DNA of 64,000 bases from Ephydatia muelleri (lineage: Eukaryota; Porifera; Demospongiae; Spongillida; Spongillidae). Below are positions 1 to 21,355 of the stretch, in pieces. Position 1 is the first letter of the stretch. Every line of letters begins with the position of its first letter. The stretch lies in NCBI GenBank assembly GCA_013339895.1, contig JABACO010000019.1:5758768-5822767 (forward strand), in the 5' to 3' direction. The notes below the pieces were generated by a model. It was given only the letters and a program-made list of their open reading frames with translations. It had not been told where the DNA came from and did no database searches. Both the position numbers and the translations under genes were made by a program.

Positions 1-562
1 CAAAAGCTCATGGAGAAAATAAGAAGCATCTTGAAAGGGTTTGGGGAGGATACTGTCCATTTTTTTTAGATGAGTTTCTACTTCCAATTCAAACCCCTGT
101 TATACCATCTGTGTGCCCTCCGGAAGAATTACCAAGTGGTACTACTTGTCGAACCCCTTTGCAATGTACTAAATTAAGAACTTCTTGCAAGGAATGTTGA
201 ATCAAGAGAGAGAAACTAAAAAATTAATTATTTCAAAGTATGCTTACATTTAAAGAATCTAAATAAGGAGATGGATAAAAAAAAATGCCACTTTGAAACG
301 ACGGTTAATAAATGAAAACCTATTATTAAAAAAAATCGTACATAATTTGCATGTCGTTGAAACATTCAAGGGTTAACAATGAAGTCTGCTTATTGGAGGT
401 GTGAAATACATCACAAAAATAGAGAGCGTGCTCTGAAGAGAAGTAATGCCTTTTATGTAAGAAGGCCGCAAGTACGGCTGACTTGCGAGACTGTGTGCAT
501 CTGTCTGGCCTGTGTACATCAGTGTATTTATTCAGGCCCTATACCAACTCATGAATAAGACC
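1..562. other. Intergenic, nothing recognised
   Basis: AT-rich sequence with no convincing ORF, RNA gene or repeat. It ends where the left arm of the inverted repeat around the ARF-like gene begins. Confidence 0.4.
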
Positions 563-757
563 ATATTTCATTTATATTTATATTTGCAAATCATAATTTG
601 CGAGCTTCTAGTTTTGGCACACTGAAATCCATGTCGTCTAGATGCAGATTTTCACGGAAACGTGGTGGTGTATCTAGCATGCTGTTGATAATCTGTGCTT
701 TCCTACTAGGTTACTCCTTTCACTAGCTGTGCTGGCGGTTAGTTAGTAGAGGGAAAA
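563..757 (+). repeat. Left arm of a long inverted repeat flanking the ARF-like gene
   Basis: This stretch recurs in reverse complement at about 2203-2455. Shared blocks include GCAAATCATAATTTGCGAGC, ACGTGGTGGTGTATCTAGCA and TTAGTTAGTAGAGGGAAAAC. Homology stops sharply at the inner side, just after GGGAAAACA. It could be one end of a transposon carrying the gene, or one of two copies of a MITE inserted in opposite directions. I found no clear target-site duplication to decide. Confidence 0.75.
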
Positions 758-926
758 CAGTTTGATAATTAAATCGCCCCATGCATGCAGTTTGCAATTT
801 CAAATCCCCGATATCCCGTAGACAGGAATGACATTGATCTTTACATAATGACACGAAAGACATTAAAAAAACTTGATAACATGATGAATAATGGCGAACA
901 AACACAAATGTAAAGAAGAATTAAGT

Positions 927-1505
927 TTACGACCGAGTTCTCTGGAAGTCTTTCACCATTTGGCTCATTTGCTCCATGGCTTCATACAAACCGTCCCCGC
1001 TTACTGCACTGGTACCATGAACATACCAGCTCCGCCCCTTCAACGATGGTAGATCCAGTTTTGCAGCCACCTCAGATGGGGACGAGGCTTTGGGTAGGTC
1101 CTGTTTGTTGGCCAGCACAACTACAGGTACTCCAATCAGTTCGTCCGAGTTAAGAATCCAAGTTAATTCTTCTCTGACCTCGTCGAAGCGATGCTTGTCC
1201 GAACTATCCACTACGAAGATCAGCCCGTGAGTACCAATGAAGTAGTGTCTCCACAGTGGACGGATCTTGTCCTGCCCGCCAATGTCCCACACAGTGAACG
1301 AGACGTTTTTGACTTGCGTCAGTTCCTCGACGTTGAATCCGATGGTGGGTATGGTGCTGACGACTTCGTTCAGTTTCAGCTTGTACAGGACAGTGGTCTT
1401 GCCGGCTGCATCCAGGCCCAACATGAGGATCTTAGCAGGATGATCGGAGAACCTATCGAGGAGTCCTTGGAGGGCATTCCTCACAGCTGAAGTCAAGTTT
1501 CCCAT
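927..1505 (-). CDS. ARF-family small GTPase (ARF-like), intronless
   Basis: The 192-codon ORF encodes a complete ARF-family GTPase, which would recruit coat or effector proteins to membranes in its GTP form. It has the N-terminal MGN with Gly2 available for myristoylation, an amphipathic N-terminal helix, the P-loop GLDAAGKTT (about residues 30-38), switch I with [25 protein letters not shown] over switch II, the NKQDLP guanine-specificity motif, and a C-terminal SGDGLYE in the position of the ARF CATSGDGLYE (here [11 protein letters not shown]). Length is slightly over the usual 180 residues because of a longer N-terminus. The similarity is closest to ARF1/ARF6, but the C-terminal half is divergent, so I call it ARF-like and assign no orthologue. 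It has no introns, which fits a retrogene or a lineage-specific paralogue. It lies inside an inverted repeat (563-757 and 2203-2455). Confidence 0.93.
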   Translation of the reverse strand: MGNLTSAVRNALQGLLDRFSDHPAKILMLGLDAAGKTTVLYKLKLNEVVSTIPTIGFNVEELTQVKNVSFTVWDIGGQDKIRPLWRHYFIGTHGLIFVVDSSDKHRFDEVREELTWILNSDELIGVPVVVLANKQDLPKASSPSEVAAKLDLPSLKGRSWYVHGTSAVSGDGLYEAMEQMSQMVKDFQRTRS

Positions 1506-2202
1506 TGTTCACCGCTTTTAGCTGTTTCGAACGTTTGATAATTTCTATTGCTCTTTTATCCCGACTGATTATGTCGACTGCTTTGAACTACTCTTTGCGC
1601 CATCTCTCTGTTTATAATGGCTTTTCAGTACGCTAGTGTCAAAATAAGTGACGTGGATAATAAAACGCAGAGTATCTTTAGGTACTATAAATAGTATCAG
1701 TGACGTAATCTCAATTAGATTTGTTATCTCATTTTAATAAATAATTTTCTACAATAGATACACTGTGCAATCTCCTGAACTTGCAGAAGCCGAAACACGC
1801 ATGCATGCATGGTCCATTACTGACGCCGGCGTACCTTTATTCCAACACTATGCCGTTAGTTAAAACAGAGATATGGTCAATAATACCCCAGGACCGATGT
1901 TGACCCGCTGTCCACCTAGGTTACTTCTTTCTAGCACCGTTTAATATAGATGCTGTCTCGTGGAGAACCCATACACATGTATCCAGTTTACGTTGCATCG
2001 TTTAATGGAGTCTATACATGGTGGACCCGTGCCCTTTCGGGTGTAAAGTCTTTCAATAGGAGCGCGCATGATGCCTGTACAATGATGGACATCTTATTAT
2101 TTCGTCCTTGCCTTTGTAATGCATGCGCTTGCAGTTTGCAGCTGCATGCACAGCGCGAAGCGTTAGACTCCTTCCATGGATCACCAGACTGAGCCGCAGT
2201 GT

Positions 2203-2455
2203 TTTCCCTCTACTAACTAATCGCCAGCTAGTGAAAGGAGTAACCCAGTAGGAGCATGCTAGATACACCACCACGTTTTCCTCAGTTAAAATCTAGCATC
2301 TTTTCGTATGTCGTGTGACCGCTCCGTAATCTGACATACGTCAGTGTCACACAATAACGTCATTCGCAGCTTTTACGGAAATATCCGAGTGACGAAAAGG
2401 ATTTCAGAACTAGAAGCTCGCAAATTATGATTTGCGAAAATGAAATATGAAATGC
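2203..2455 (-). repeat. Right arm of the inverted repeat flanking the ARF-like gene
   Basis: Reverse-complement counterpart of 563-757. It is longer because it carries about 55 extra bases near 2300-2395, unmatched in the left arm. The outer edges of both arms share a CATTTCAT-like run followed by GCAAATCATAATTTGCGAGC. Confidence 0.75.
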
Positions 2456-2515
2456 CGTCTGAAAGAGTTAGTAAGATCCCAAGTTAATTTTAAAAAATTA
2501 AAATAAAACTTAATT

Positions 2516-2587
2516 GGGCCTGTCCGGGATTTGAACCCGGGACCTCTTGCTCCCAAAGCAAGAATCATACCCCTAGACCAACAGGCC
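2516..2587 (-). tRNA. tRNA-Pro (anticodon UGG)
   Basis: The minus strand folds as a complete 72-nt cloverleaf. The 7-bp acceptor stem is GGCCTGT with ACAGGCC, followed by discriminator C. The D-arm has GGTCTAGGGGTATGA. The anticodon stem CTTGC/GCAAG encloses the loop TTTGGGA, giving anticodon TGG. The T-arm is GTCCCGGGTTCAAATCCCGG, with internal B-box promoter GGTTCAAATCC. There is no intron, and no CCA is encoded, as expected in eukaryotes. A short T-run, the usual Pol III stop, is not obvious immediately after the gene, but AT-rich sequence follows. Confidence 0.96.
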
Positions 2588-2812
2588 TCACTGTAAAATT
2601 TAACTGTAAAAGATACAGTGTCGTATACGCTATGACGAATGTGCACAGCCAATGGGGCAGAAGTGTGTGTACAGTCTGCCCTCGTTACAAGCGCCACTTC
2701 TGTTCTGAGCGCTTGTACCATACAATGCGCTTGTAACGGTGGTTTAGTGGTTTTTACGTATCACAAAATGAATTAAATTGCGTGTGTAAACAATGACTTT
2801 ACTTAAGAGATA

Positions 2813-3720
2813 TCATTCAAATCCTGCGTACTGCAGTTTTTCAGCTAACTGCCGAACTGCCATGTATTCCTCTGCAGTGAAAGTGCCAATGTTGTCATCC
2901 ACAAACTGTAACAAGTTCAATGAGCTTTTCTGGGCTTCATCCAATGTGACTGATTGAGGCTCCACCTGGTTAGAGTTTTGCTCCTCACAACCTTCATCAT
3001 CCTCTTCACCTGGCATTGTTCTTCCTGTAAGCCTGGTAACTATTTCAGCAACTGTCTCAACACTGTCTGTCTCAGTCTCCCCTGGAGGTATAACCCACTC
3101 CGCTGCAGTCATATGGTGTACCCCACAGGAAGCCTCTGAATTGCAGATGCAATCTCTCTGAGTGGAGCCTCTTCAGCTGCTTCAGCTGCAATAGCTGCTG
3201 CTGATGTTGGTCTTAGCTCACGACACCATTCTTCTGGTAGTATCCCGGCTTTACACCAGCAGTTGATGATTGTTGACCAAGAGATGGCATCCAACAGCCA
3301 AATGATTGCCTGAAAAACCGCAAAGTCGTAACATTAAACTATACACATATGCTATGCCTATTATATGCATGCCAGACCTGCTTGACATTAGTTGCCAATG
3401 ATAAGGCTCTCAGGTCCTGTGTGGGGTCAATGTCATACTGCATCACCATGTGGCGAACTAGTTTGCATAATAGCGAGCCTTAAATGCAGTTATTATACCC
3501 TGGTCCAGTGGCTGAATCACTGAAGTGCAATTTGCTGGCAGGAATAATAGCAACAACTTGATTGATTTGAAGCTACCCACATTAACTAGTGTCGCATCTG
3601 CCACAGAATGAGATGTGGCATTGTCAAGCAGCACCAGGCAGTTGCAGTTCTGAGCCTTGAACTGTTCATTGATTTTCGTAGTGAATACCTGAAACAAAAT
3701 GCAAAATCCCATTCATTATC
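2813..3720 (-). pseudogene. Tigger/pogo transposase, C-terminal half
   Basis: The minus-strand frames encode, in order, LVLLDNATSH (second catalytic Asp), LFLPANCTSVIQPLDQGII (third Asp in PLDQG), then a tail with ISWSTIINCWCKAG and an acidic C-terminus ending at 2813. This is the standard layout of the JRK/Tigger DDE transposase. The reading changes frame between blocks, so it is not expressed as one protein. Confidence 0.8.
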
Positions 3721-3769
3721 ATTACTTCTACAGTGCAGCTGCACATTTAGAACATGTTGGCTTATCTTT

Positions 3770-4690
3770 ACCTCTAATGGAGTGCTTTCAGACACTCTCT
3801 TGCTATCAAAAGCTTCTGAACTAGCTCAGGAGCTTCATATACCTGTTGGTCATTTCAGATTCTCTACTCCAGCCAGCAACAATTTGCAACCAATATCACC
3901 TCCATCAGCCAGTAACAGCCAGCAACCATCTCCAACTGCCTCACCTCTATCGACCAACAGCAGCCACCAATCACCTTAACTGCCTCACCTCTATTGGCCA
4001 GTAGCAGCCAGCTATCTTCTCCAACTGCCTCACCTCCATCGGCCAGTAACAGCCAGCAACCATCTCCATCTATCCTAGTTGGAACGCAGCCATAGGGGTT
4101 CATGGAGACAATAGACGAGGATTTCACTGTTGATGGTGCGCTTATCCTAAGCCATGGATGGCTTGCTAGATGGAAAGGAAGACATGGGCTGTTCAGTGTG
4201 CGACTGCATGGTGAAGCAGGTGGAGCTGATCAATTAGGCATAACAAGAGCCAGAGAGGAGCTGCCTGGGATCATACAGAGATTCAACCGACGATGTTTTT
4301 CATCTTGATGAGACTGGGTTGTTCTACAGACAAGCAGTACGTATGAAGATATACTGTGTATGTGTGTATGTGTGTGTGCATGTGTATGTGTGCATGTGGG
4401 TGCACGTGCATGTGTGTGCATTTACATGTATGTCAATGCATGCGCATGTTGTGTGTGAGCAAAACCTCACAATTCAATTTTGTTTTATGCTGTTACATAC
4501 GCTCAGTACCACCGCTGATTTGCGAGGAGCTAAGTAGGCCAAAGATCCCATCACTGTGGCCTTAGCAATGAACGTCACAGGAAGTGAGCGTCTAAATCCT
4601 CTCGTTATCCACAAGTACAAATCCCCACACTGATTTGGAAATACTTTCAACCCAAACACACTGGTATGGTACTAATACAATAACCGCGTT
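3770..4690 (+). pseudogene. Tigger/pogo transposase, N-terminal half (opposite strand)
   Basis: Plus-strand fragments read LSDTLLLSKASELAQEL, as in a CENP-B-type DNA-binding domain. They continue with the WLARWKGRHG helix, HLDETGLFYRQA (first catalytic Asp) near 4300-4330, and a degenerate NPLVIHKYKSPH-like block near 4560-4630. A serine- and proline-rich short repeat (3880-4080) interrupts the DNA-binding part, and a GT-rich stretch follows the first Asp. Frames are broken. Confidence 0.72.
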
Positions 4691-5915
4691 CACGCACACT
4701 GTTTTGGATAGAGTCAATTTAGGCGTGGCTGGTCCATGTAATTATAACGTATTTGCATGCCTGTCTGCATAACAACTTGGTCTACTCTTACCTGTTATAC
4801 CAAGAGAATAGCCCCTCATCAAGCAGAGGCCACCTAGAACCTCTTCTCCTGCATCGTTTGGCTGCTGGTTCAGCTCATGAAAACCAGCTTCACGCACCGA
4901 CCAACCAGTACGATGTATTGCCTTTCCCGTTTTCAGCTTGAACCAAGCTACTACAACACCTTCTTGATGGCTCGTTTGAACCTTGCGTTGCATTTGCCGC
5001 TTTTCGTCGGCAGTTAATTTAATTGAGTCCTTGTACTTTTCGACCCTGGCGTCGACATGACTCATACATGACTATTTATGCGCGCATGTCGTTTTATACA
5101 GCAGGACTTCGACCGCTTCGTGCATAGGAAGTTTATTGTACGCCTACACATGTACACAAACACTTCGTCGAGCCGCGCGTAGCAAAAAGCCCTTTACGTG
5201 TGTATGCTTTGTACGTACAACAGAAGCTTTTGTGCGCTTGTGGGCCCGTGCGTAACAGAAAGCCTTTAGGCGCGGATGCTTGGCTGGTTTTCCCCACATT
5301 TGCATTTAGGCCCTACATGTGGTGACTTCACGCATGCGAATAATAACAATAATATTCCGCTTATGTTTGAATGCAATTTGGGGCACCGCATGATACGCCC
5401 CTGCGCTTGTAACGGGTCCGCTTGCAGACTGTACTGGATTTCAGGCTGATCTCACCTTTTCACTGATGGCACGAGTGTCAGGTGTTCAATACTTAATTGT
5501 GTTATAGAAACAGATTCAAACTATATCACATCTTTACATATATGGTCCATCTGTAGGTTGGTCTAAGCAGAAATCAACTGTTCATTGAAATGTCTCTGTA
5601 ATTGCTAATGCATAAAATTTTCACTACCACACCAGACGCATCTCCATCCCTGTAACATATTTCCAACAACATGCTGACAAATGCTTGGATTGAGATTCCT
5701 GTTGTAGAAATTTGGATACTGGATAGATGCGGCTGGGCCACTCCCCCACTCACTTGGGTCATATGAACATTTTACCCTGCTGCTTTCCAGATTCAAGCAA
5801 GTACTTCATTGGAGGGAGGTACATAAAAATAATATCACACATACATTCCCTTATAAAATGAATAGTATCCGAATGAACGACAAAGTTAATGTTCGAGACA
5901 TGTGCGTGTGTGTGT

Positions 5916-16179
<10,264 letters not shown>

Positions 16180-16805
16180 CGCGTGTGCCCTCTGCTTTTG
16201 ATGTAATCACGTGAGCATTAACCTCCTTGGGGGCGGGGGGGACCCGCTTAAATTGCACGCTGCCCAAGAGACTATATATTTACTCTTCGACCATATATGG
16301 CGCTCAAAACAATGACAGGTGACCGAGCGGAATGTATAGGTCCAGAGATAATTAGCTCTGATAGGTCTGCATGTCACGCGAATATTGTACCCAGCCAAAA
16401 TTGTACCATCAGTTTTCAGTATGAAAAGAGTAACGGCCTTGCCAAAAGTTGATTGGGTTGTTGAAAAAGTTTAATAATGCATCTGGCTTATTTTGTGCCC
16501 TTCACCAGCCAACTGTAACTCAACAATAATGGTATTATAATTTAAAACATACGAACCCCGTATATGCGCTAAATTTCGGCATCTTGCATGGTACTATATC
16601 TAGTACTTCCTTACCCTGTCCGTTTTTCAGTGCTTAGCAAACAGGGTATGATATAACTTAATTGATGGTATATAGTGGCCTCCATTGTACCTTAATTGAC
16701 ATATCTAAATGTGCGTGATCGGCTCATAAATAATATAATGTGACAGTCTTATTATTGATTAAACACTGAAACTGATGGGTATAGAAATTCACTGAGAGAT
16801 ACTGT
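16180..16805. other. Upstream region of the phospho-lyase gene
   Basis: No gene is visible. The start codon is at 16179 on the minus strand, so the promoter should lie here. I see no clear TATA box or other defined site. Confidence 0.35.
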
Positions 16806-17018
16806 GGGATCGTTTCCGCTAAAAGGGCATGTGGGTTTATTATTATTATTATTATTATTTTATTTTTATATTCTAGAAGTATGAAATGTTGTCTACGCAT
16901 TGCTTATTACACACTGAGAATCGTAGTGTCTGTCATGGAGTTGCATAAGGCTCTGAATTTTTAATTAGCCATATACATTTCAACGCCATTTCTATTGCGC
17001 GTACTAGAATAATGTATA
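16806..17018. mobile_element. MITE copy, GGGATCGTTTCC family, right end lost
   Basis: Starts with GGGATCGTTTCCGCTAAAAG and shares the interior of the complete copy at 58339-58572 in reverse orientation (for example CTGAATTTTTAATTAGCCAT and TATTGCGCGTACTA). A (TTA)n expansion lies near 16838-16864. The last 30 or so bases, including the second terminal repeat, are missing. Confidence 0.8.
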
Positions 17019-17019
17019 C

Positions 17020-17208
17020 ATGCTAACCTTTAGCCCTGATCGACAAAGAGCAATTCAAAGAGCACTGAAAGGAAAGACATCAACTTGGCTCCCCGTACTT
17101 CCACTTCAGAAACACCACATCATCCATCCAGACTTCTTCGGCAAGGCCAGTATACAAAATGTACCTCCTGGTTCAATTTTCAGTTTTTTATATGAAGGAA
17201 GCTTCTGA
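17020..17208 (+). mobile_element. Probable non-LTR retrotransposon fragment
   Basis: The short frame reads DRQRAIQRALKGKTSTWLPV LPL, then HPDFFGK. It resembles the GASSWL-LPL block I recall near the end of ORFs annotated in invertebrate retroelements. It starts right where the truncated MITE ends and is followed 20 bp later by a 28S rRNA fragment. Family assignment is weak. Confidence 0.35.
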
Positions 17209-17228
17209 CGACGCTTCATTTCATCCTG

Positions 17229-17270
17229 GACCTCAGCTCAGGCGTGACTACCCGCTGAATTTAAGCATAT
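17229..17270 (+). pseudogene. 28S rRNA 5'-end fragment (42 bp)
   Basis: GACCTCAGCTCAGGCGTGAC followed by TACCCGCTGAATTTAAGCAT is the conserved beginning of eukaryotic 28S rRNA. After ATAT the match stops, where rRNA would continue CAATAAGCGGAGG. It is an isolated fragment in unique DNA and not an rRNA gene. Confidence 0.85.
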
Positions 17271-17376
17271 ACAAGTATCAATGTTTGCCAGGTATGCAAT
17301 ATTCGGGCACGTGAGAGGATTTATGTACATAAACTTGTGCGTTCACTGTTAAATGTAATATGCCGTAAAACATACA

Positions 17377-17784
17377 TCAGGGTAATCTCTTAGTGAAGTC
17401 CACAGTTTCGTATATGGCATCTTCCTCTGTCACATGCACGATGGTGGCCCGTCTGCTTGCAACTTCGTCACTCCTCCTCATAATTCTCATATACTCCAAA
17501 ATCTGCTCGCTTGAAAAACCCCACCTTTCTAAGCATTCGATAGTTTTGTTTGCAGAGCGCTCGATGTCTTCCGTGTAACCCATCCGCTCAACTGCAGTCA
17601 TTCGGGTCTCATTTCTGGTTACCTCTGCTGTCCGTTGCACTTCTTCTTCGAGAAGTCGCTCTTGAAGAACTGCGAGGTCCCTCTCTCGTTCTGTCGTTAG
17701 TTTCGCCTCTTTCGCTCTCGCTAGCTGCTCCTCTAGCTCCCTCTTGTCTTCATCCCGAACCGACACGCAGCTGTGGATGAACAC
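17377..17784 (-). CDS. Hypothetical coiled-coil protein (or its last exon)
   Basis: A 135-codon minus-strand ORF whose first two thirds are rich in Glu, Arg, Lys and Leu with heptad-like spacing (ELEEQLARAKEAKLTTERER), giving a strong coiled-coil look. It is followed by a less charged region, WGFSSEQILEYMRIMRR, and an ending VDFTKRLP. The composition is ordinary and not repeat-derived, so it may be a real gene. An acceptor-like CCACAG precedes the coiled coil at about 17770, so this may be the last exon with others upstream (17790-18180). I could not join an upstream exon in phase. No family recognised. Confidence 0.4.
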   Translation of the reverse strand: MFIHSCVSVRDEDKRELEEQLARAKEAKLTTERERDLAVLQERLLEEEVQRTAEVTRNETRMTAVERMGYTEDIERSANKTIECLERWGFSSEQILEYMRIMRRSDEVASRRATIVHVTEEDAIYETVDFTKRLP

Positions 17785-18270
17785 AATCGATTATCCGCTG
17801 ATGGTTCCAGTGAGCTAGCTACTCTAGGTTTACCGTTTGCAGAGGTCTCCTCGAATACATCGCATGACAAAGCACCTACAGTCTTTGCAGCGGCCCATAT
17901 CTCGTACGTATTCAATCCAAGCCGCCTGCTCGGGCAGAATACATGCAAACTGTACTAGCTGCAATGCGGTACACATTATAGCATATGTGCTGCTGCATAC
18001 CAGAATTGGTGGAAAGTGTTTTCGTGAAAGAAATCAGAGTCGTTGTCTTGTTCAAGGAAAATAGATTACGTACCGTAGGTTCAACGTTAGAATCACACGA
18101 GCCGCTACAAGACACGAAACCATGGAAACGCATCAGAACTGTACGACATAGCCAGCGTGACCTAGCTGTGAAAAACACTAGAACTTTGGTGTGTAACCAG
18201 CTGTATGCATGTCCACAACAAACGAACTTTGCATAAAACGAAGCACTGATTCAGAATTTCTTAGTATTAG

Positions 18271-18375
18271 AGATCGCGTTCCGCGAAAAAACGACCTAGC
18301 GCGTATACATTATAAAATTTCTCGTGCACGCAATAGAAATACATGTATAACGCTCAATTGCATTTAAATGTATGA
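18271..18375. mobile_element. MITE fragment, GGGATCGTTTCC family
   Basis: Matches the left part of the 58339-58572 copy: GATCGCGTTCCGCGAAAA, then ATTATAAAATTTCTCGTGC and CGCAATAGAAAT. The rest is missing. Confidence 0.6.
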
Positions 18376-21355
18376 AAGCTACTGCGATCCAGGTGAGAGA
18401 CAAACACAGCTTGGGCCCTCAGACCCCCTGGCTCCATATGAATCTACTGCAAAATGGAGCACAGACCAAACCGAGCTTGGCACACTTTTCGTCATTTGCC
18501 ATGTGTTTTTATAGCTCAGCTGTCCACCCACTTCACCAGTGGCATTAGAATTAAGGAAGTGAGAGTCAAATTAAAGGCAGCAGGTCTGCCAAGCTCCAGA
18601 ATCATATAAGCTGAGCAGGTGTGATCATGATATCGGCTGATACCTGAACCCTCAATCTTGATGCTCAAGTGTCCACGATGGCATGTCTCAACATGAGTAT
18701 CTTTCAGCTTGTTGTGATGCATGATTGCACCAACCCCACTCTTTCAGGTCCTGGCATAATGCCCAATTGGGATCAGAATGGCTGTGTGGCTCAAGCAAAT
18801 ACACTGTACATCTAACTTGATGTGTTGACACATGATGAATCTTATTACATAGCGTATTCAACATGTGACAAGACGTTAATACCAGTGCTGGCAAAGTATA
18901 AAGAGAGAAAAATCCTGAATGATGAACAGAACAAGGGTTTGGGGTAGACACAAAAGTCACAGCAGCAGGCGCTCCTAAGAAATGGCAGATCCGAGGATTC
19001 AAGAAGGAAGGGTCAGCACCCAATCATTTGTGCCACCAAGTAGGCAAATCAAGATTGCCATATCTGTATTCCTCTTGTTTGACCATCAAAAAAATCTGTC
19101 TGTCTCTAGGCAGTTTGTAGGAATCAGTGTTAATAAATGATAGACTAATTTTTCTAATCTGCACAGTACTGGTTGATGACACAAAGGATTGCCAGTGTCA
19201 TACAGAGTATGATGGACTACCATAGGTGGAGTGTTTCTCTTTGACTGTATCATCCGTCCAGACTTAAAGCGAGCTGCCGAGAGAACGTGGTATTGCAGGG
19301 TCTTAAAACTACCACGACCACCCAAAGGTATGTTTTAGCATGTTGTATTGCACTAGCATAAAAAAGTTAATGAGTACGGATGTGCATTGCAGTACGTGTA
19401 AAACACACTAACTTGTGAGATCTTTACAAAACCATTCACTGTGCCACTTTTTCTCCTTTGTGACCTGTTTATTGAATATTGGGGCGTGATCTTTAGAAGG
19501 TCATTTATCAATAAGGCTTCTTTTTTTAACTACCTTTTATGCTTGCATATTATATAGCTACTTCCTCTATAAACCAAACGTTTGCACACTAGCGGAGTAT
19601 AATGGCAATCTAGAAAGAGCAATTCTTAGGCATAGTAAGCCTTTAAATGATGCTTTTTGTAAGACCCATCCCATCACTAGCTCAAAAGGTTGTTGCCAGA
19701 TCAGCCCATACAGCAGAAGTAAGATTAGTGCAGATACGTTACTTGCTAAAGCACAGAGTGCATGAAGAGCAAATGCAGGGTCATTGCTAAAAGCTATCTG
19801 TAAAGTTTAAAAAAATGAAATGACTTGTATAAACATAACATTTTCCAAGCCTCTAGACCTGTGACCCCATTTGAGATCAAAGTAGTTCCTTTATGTGATG
19901 TATGGCTTCACTTTTAACGTGGGCATGCTTTCCTGTGTGAATACTTATGTTGCTATTGGGTTGGCTAAATCTGACAACTATAGGTGTCAAAAGATGAACA
20001 TAATATAAATGACATTTCCTTCTCCCTATAGCTACTCCTTGTAAGAGTCCAACCCTTGTGCAATATAGACTAGTGGTGCCCCTGCCAGCTATGGCACTGC
20101 TGCCACCACTGCCTCCAGCATGGCCTCTCCAGAATGGCCGGCATCACCACCTTTAGCACGAGGCACACAAGAATGAGTACACAGAGACACTTGCCACCTA
20201 TTTGTGAGAGATTGCATCAAAGTCCAGCATCCAAACACCACGGATGTGCTACTCCTTTGCCACACAAAGATGGGATAAACCTAACATAACTGACATGGCT
20301 GATGCTGCTGTTGATGGTCGTATCCTTTGCTTTGAGTTGCCTTTGGTGAAGGCTGGTATTGATGCACACCTCATTAAAGAAGATTTGAGTGAATGGAATG
20401 AATACGGCAAGCAAATCTTGTACAGGATCGATATTGTACCAACTGATGTGAACCAGAAGAGGAGACCTGTGATTTATTCAATATTGTTATTAATATTACT
20501 TAATTTATGTTATACTGAGTTTAATTATCCAACAGTGAGTATATTTTCCGTCTTGACAATGAATGGCATATCAAATGTGTTGACTATAAGAGACCCTGTA
20601 AATTATTAATCGTACAGTTGAGGTGCTTTGAATAATGTTCATTGCCAAAAAGCATACAGCAGCTCATTCTTGCCTGGAAGTGATAGGATCCTCAGAGGGT
20701 CTTTGGATTACTGTATCACTACGCCAGCTAGCCAATCCTGGCCTCTGGGAGTCACCTCATCTTCAGTGCACAGCAGTGATTTGATGCTGACATTCATAAA
20801 ATCTTCTGCAAGTGCACAGATTGACACATCTAACTATGTCTGGTACCAGGCTCAGCTGCAAACAGAATGATTCAGATCAGTTAGATCAGGTTCATAGATG
20901 TCAGCTGCTGCCTTTGATTTAGGCACACTTTAGCTTGCAGCAAGAAGAGAGGCTAGCCGGGAAAATGTCTCTTGGGCCTCCCTACCCCAATTCCCATATG
21001 ATTCCTATTGTAATATTATTAGTTTATTGTTCATTGGTAATAGTAATGATTTTGTCGAAAACTGTCCCAATTATAATTGGCGAGAAAATTGACCCAGACA
21101 ATATAAAATAGGCACATCAAATATAACGAAGCACTTCACTGGTTCTTCCTCTCTTTCGTACAAACACATATACGTACATGTGTACTACGTGCCTTTCGTC
21201 TTGCACAATATTTGCACGTGCAGTTCGCAATTAATTAAGTCAATAAACGTTAGCTATATGATTGGATACCGCATTAGTTTTTAATATTGCTTCTGAAATA
21301 GCTGTACAGACCGGAAATACTTTGAATCGGGTTCACCCATACAGTGTACTTTACA
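18376..21355. other. Intergenic region upstream of ARMT1
   Basis: About 3 kb without a recognisable gene. A 121-codon frame at 20244-20609 has no family resemblance I know and ends in low-complexity leucine/isoleucine sequence. The last 150 bp before 21356 should hold the ARMT1 promoter; no site is obvious. Confidence 0.35.

Larger units (their letters stand above)
2672..5431 (-). mobile_element. Tigger/pogo DNA transposon, internally rearranged
   Basis: Both ends are preserved: CAGTCTGC begins at 2672 and its inverse GCAGACTG ends at 5431, each flanked by TA (2670-2671 and 5432-5433), the usual pogo/Tigger target duplication. Just inside, both ends carry GTTACAAGCGC blocks. The interior encodes two halves of a pogo-type transposase on opposite strands: the C-terminal half on minus at about 2813-3720 and the N-terminal half on plus at about 3770-4690. 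Either an internal segment inverted, or two copies recombined. It cannot make a transposase. Confidence 0.85.

Noticed and set aside
1191-1490. 99-codon frame on the plus strand over the ARF-like gene
   Set aside because: Antisense shadow of the GTPase; it has no independent features.
20244-20609. 121-codon frame upstream of ARMT1
   Set aside because: No family resemblance. Ends in low-complexity Leu/Ile residues and lacks supporting splice or promoter context.
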